7,758 nucleotides of DNA, from the NCBI GenBank assembly GCA_028280675.1, contig JANQLI010000350.1, positions 1 through 7,758 of the forward strand. The letters are read 5' to 3'. The stretch comes from Alphaproteobacteria bacterium (lineage in GTDB: Bacteria; Pseudomonadota; Alphaproteobacteria; SMXP01). The notes under the pieces are model-generated. The model saw only the letters and a program-made list of their open reading frames with translations, searched no databases and had not been told where the DNA came from. The position numbers were made by a program, and so were the translations under genes. Below are positions 6,263 through 7,758 of this stretch, piece by piece (the stretch's first letter is position 1; each line of letters opens with the position of its first letter).

Positions 6263-6279
6263 GATTTTACGGGAAAATC
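6263..6279 (+). repeat. small AT-rich hairpin upstream of the cold-shock gene
   Basis: GATTTT (6263-6268) and AAAATC (6274-6279) pair around ACGGG. It lies 110-126 nt before the cold-shock start codon and would belong to the leader only if transcription starts further upstream. I found no convincing csp promoter. Confidence 0.35.
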
Positions 6280-6319
6280 AGGATCTTCAGCCGCGCCGCA
6301 GAATGTGCTAAGGATAGGG

Positions 6320-6347
6320 GCGGGTTTTCACGCAAGGTGAGAACCGC
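6320..6347 (+). promoter_or_regulatory. stem-loop in the leader of the cold-shock gene
   Basis: Bases 6320-6331 and 6337-6347 form an 11-bp stem with one G-U pair and one bulged G, closed by the 5-nt loop GCAAG. It ends directly before an AGGG (6348-6351) that could serve the ATG at 6357. That placement suggests control of translation initiation in the leader, as in other cold-shock mRNAs whose leaders change structure with temperature. That role is inferred from position only. Confidence 0.55.
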
Positions 6348-6356
6348 AGGGTTAAC

Positions 6357-6392
6357 ATGACAGTTCAGGGAGTCAGTGAGAAACGGTCATGA
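6357..6392 (+). CDS. possible 11-residue leader ORF coupled to the cold-shock gene
   Basis: ATG at 6357 opens an 11-codon ORF (MTVQGVSEKRS) that ends at TGA 6390-6392. Its stop overlaps the cold-shock start as ATGA (6389-6392), the usual geometry for translational coupling. AGGG (6348-6351) lies 5 nt before its ATG, whereas the cold-shock ATG has only a weak GAG-containing site. Whether it is translated cannot be told from sequence; an ORF this short also arises by chance. Confidence 0.4.
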   Translation: MTVQGVSEKRS

Positions 6393-6595
6393 CTGTTGGG
6401 AATGTGAAATGGTTCGATCTGAAAAAAGGCTATGGATTTATTCAGCCGGAAGACGGATCAAAAGATGTGTTTGTGAGTGCGACAGCGCTGAAAAAATTGG
6501 GCCTGTCGGATCTCAAAGCGGGGCAAAAAGTGAAATTCAAGGTCGTTGAAGAGCGCAACGGCCGCACATCGGCGCAAATTGTCAGCGTCAGTTAA
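6389..6595 (+). CDS. cold-shock domain protein (CspA family)
   Basis: This 68-residue single cold-shock domain binds single-stranded RNA and DNA and acts as an RNA chaperone in the cytoplasm. KWFDLKKGYGFIQP at 7-20 holds the RNP1 motif KGYGFI (13-18); DVFVSATAL at 26-34 is the RNP2 region; GQKVKFKV and GRTSAQIV give the last strands. Length is typical of alphaproteobacterial Csp proteins. The usual histidine of RNP2 (VFVH) is serine here (S30), which removes one nucleic-acid-stacking side chain while W8, F9, Y15, F17 and F28 remain. The start is fixed by the conserved GNVKWF beginning, but the ribosome binding site is weak, so translation may depend on the leader ORF. It is divergent from the 469-residue gene. 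The name CspA-family does not imply cold induction, which sequence alone cannot show. Confidence 0.95.
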   Translation: MTVGNVKWFDLKKGYGFIQPEDGSKDVFVSATALKKLGLSDLKAGQKVKFKVVEERNGRTSAQIVSVS

Positions 6596-6610
6596 CGATG
6601 GCGATGATCC

Positions 6611-6626
6611 CGCGCCGATTGGCGCG
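6611..6626. terminator. GC-rich hairpin between convergent csp and sensor kinase genes
   Basis: CGCGCC (6611-6616) and GGCGCG (6621-6626) form a perfect 6-bp stem with a GATT loop. It sits in the 32-bp gap between the two convergent stop codons, a natural place for a shared terminator, but neither side has a T run. It may slow polymerase or protect 3' ends instead. Confidence 0.4.
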
Positions 6627-6627
6627 C

Positions 6628-7758
6628 CTAGGGCAAGGCCGCCGGTAAATGGATAGTGACCTTCAAGCCGCCTAATTTTGACTCATCCAGCACAAGACCC
6701 CCTTTATAGAGATCCGTAATATCCGCCACGATGGACAATCCAAGGCCGGAGCCCGGTTGCGCTTCATCTAGGCGCATCCCTCTTTGAACCACTTTGTCCC
6801 GGTCAGCAGCCTCTAAGCCAGGCCCATCATCCTCAATGATAACATCGAACATGCCCTCAACAGCAGGCTGCACAGTGAGGCGCACCCGGCTTGTGGCCCA
6901 CTTACACGCATTATCGAGAACATTGCCAATCAGTTCTTGCAAATCTTGACGTTCGCCACGAAACGCAATTGTCCTGTCAACCTCAGTCTCAATGCGCATA
7001 TGACGATCCTGATAGATTCGGTCTATCGTGCGCACTAAATCCTCAACAACCGCGTGAACGTCCGTCCGTGCCCCTAACACACGCATCGACGCCGCTGCCC
7101 TTGCGCGCGACAAGTAATGATCCACATGTGTGTGCATAGCCGATGTTTGTTTCCTCACCACATCCGCAAGGTCACCAGGATGCTGACGCACTTCGTTGGC
7201 AAGCACGCTTAAAGGCGTTTTCAAAGCGTGCGCAAGATTGCCAACCTGCGTGCGCGACCGTTCAAGCATCTCACTGTTTGTGGTGATCAAGGCGTTGAGT
7301 TCATCGGCAAGGGGAGTAATCTCTGACGGAAAATTACCATCAAGGCGCTCAGCTTTGCCGGTGCGAATATTGGCGAGGGCGCGCCCAACATCCCATAGCG
7401 GACTGAGACCGATACGAATTTGAATCAGCATCGCAATCAGCAACCCCACAGCGAGCGCCAAAAATGACCAAATCACAAATGAATTAAACCGTGAGATCTC
7501 CCTTTCAAGCTCATCACGATCACCAGCAACAAGAATAATGTAAGGTTGGTCCGCACTGGGTAAAAATATTTGCCGCGCGATGAGCCGTAAATTTTGGTTC
7601 TCCGGCCCATCAACATAACTGCGCGCAAATGAACTTTGATCAATCAGATCGATGACGTTCAGTTCTTGATCCCAAAGGGAGCGCGAGCGTAATCCGGGAT
7701 TATCGCCAAGCGCCGACATAGATGACGGAATGATTTGCCAATACCAGCCCGAGAAGGC
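6628..7758 (-). CDS. membrane sensor histidine kinase, PhoQ/FeuQ-like (N-terminus cut by window edge)
   Basis: The last 376 residues of a two-component sensor kinase are visible; the reading frame is open through the right edge, so ATG 7719 is internal and not the start. Numbering from the first visible codon, residues 1-93 are the end of a periplasmic sensor domain that begins FSGWYWQI. A membrane helix lies at about 94-114 and HAMP at about 114-165. The H-box NLAHALKTPLSVL carries the phosphorylated H177. The catalytic ATPase domain shows the N-box LIGNVLDNACKWA (N279, N283), DDGPG (310-314) and GSGLGL (336-341). All catalytic motifs are intact. The HxLKTPL H-box and the WYWQI...SRSLWDQ sensor segment resemble the PhoQ/FeuQ group. 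The partner response regulator would be expected upstream, beyond the right edge. It converges with the cold-shock gene. The ligand is not predictable. Confidence 0.95.
   Translation of the reverse strand, partial: AFSGWYWQIIPSSMSALGDNPGLRSRSLWDQELNVIDLIDQSSFARSYVDGPENQNLRLIARQIFLPSADQPYIILVAGDRDELEREISRFNSFVIWSFLALAVGLLIAMLIQIRIGLSPLWDVGRALANIRTGKAERLDGNFPSEITPLADELNALITTNSEMLERSRTQVGNLAHALKTPLSVLANEVRQHPGDLADVVRKQTSAMHTHVDHYLSRARAAASMRVLGARTDVHAVVEDLVRTIDRIYQDRHMRIETEVDRTIAFRGERQDLQELIGNVLDNACKWATSRVRLTVQPAVEGMFDVIIEDDGPGLEAADRDKVVQRGMRLDEAQPGSGLGLSIVADITDLYKGGLVLDESKLGGLKVTIHLPAALP

Noticed and set aside
7717..7719. ATG 7719 as the start of the sensor kinase
   Set aside because: The frame stays open to the right edge and the upstream residues (FSGWYWQI) fit the sensor domain, so the gene is truncated by the window.

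Overview
The window looks like chromosomal DNA of an alphaproteobacterium of moderate GC content. The evidence is a GlnE adenylyltransferase, an HU protein, a CcmE haem chaperone, an alphaproteobacterial-type 68-residue cold-shock protein, a PhoQ/FeuQ-like sensor kinase, and GANTC (CcrM-type) sites clustered in a promoter region. I see no rRNA, tRNA, insertion sequence, phage gene or CRISPR array. It reads as a core-genome region with a few uncharacterised genes between well-known ones.

Layout from left to right. Positions 1-1828 (minus): the N-terminal two thirds of glnE, cut by the left edge. 1912-1942: a clear intrinsic terminator that ends the HU gene (1965-2249, minus). 2250-2569: a long non-coding stretch with the HU leader, four GANTC sites, a perfect 7-bp inverted repeat and a weak terminator-like hairpin. 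2570-3361 (minus): a probable two-gene unit, ccmE followed by a short membrane-anchored protein with an ExbD/TolR-like periplasmic domain. 3362-3550: divergent control region. 3551-4693 (plus): an uncharacterised lipoprotein, then a stand-alone histidine phosphotransfer (Hpt) protein that probably starts at a GTG. 4690-6099 (minus): an uncharacterised 469-residue cytoplasmic protein whose stop codon overlaps that of the Hpt gene. 6100-6388: divergent control region with several hairpins and a possible 11-codon upstream ORF coupled to the cold-shock gene (6389-6595, plus). 6628-7758 (minus): the C-terminal part of a membrane sensor histidine kinase, cut by the right edge.

The genes span nitrogen control (GlnE adenylylates and deadenylylates glutamine synthetase), cytochrome c maturation (CcmE), nucleoid and RNA structure (HU, Csp) and phosphorelay signalling (sensor kinase, Hpt). 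From memory, several alphaproteobacteria carry cytochrome c maturation genes, degP, a FeuPQ-type two-component pair and glnE in one neighbourhood. This window has glnE, ccmE and such a kinase on the same strand, so it may be a rearranged or interrupted form of that block. The least explained items are the 469-residue protein and its Hpt neighbour, the ExbD-like protein without the proton-path aspartate, and the coupled leader ORF in front of the cold-shock gene.
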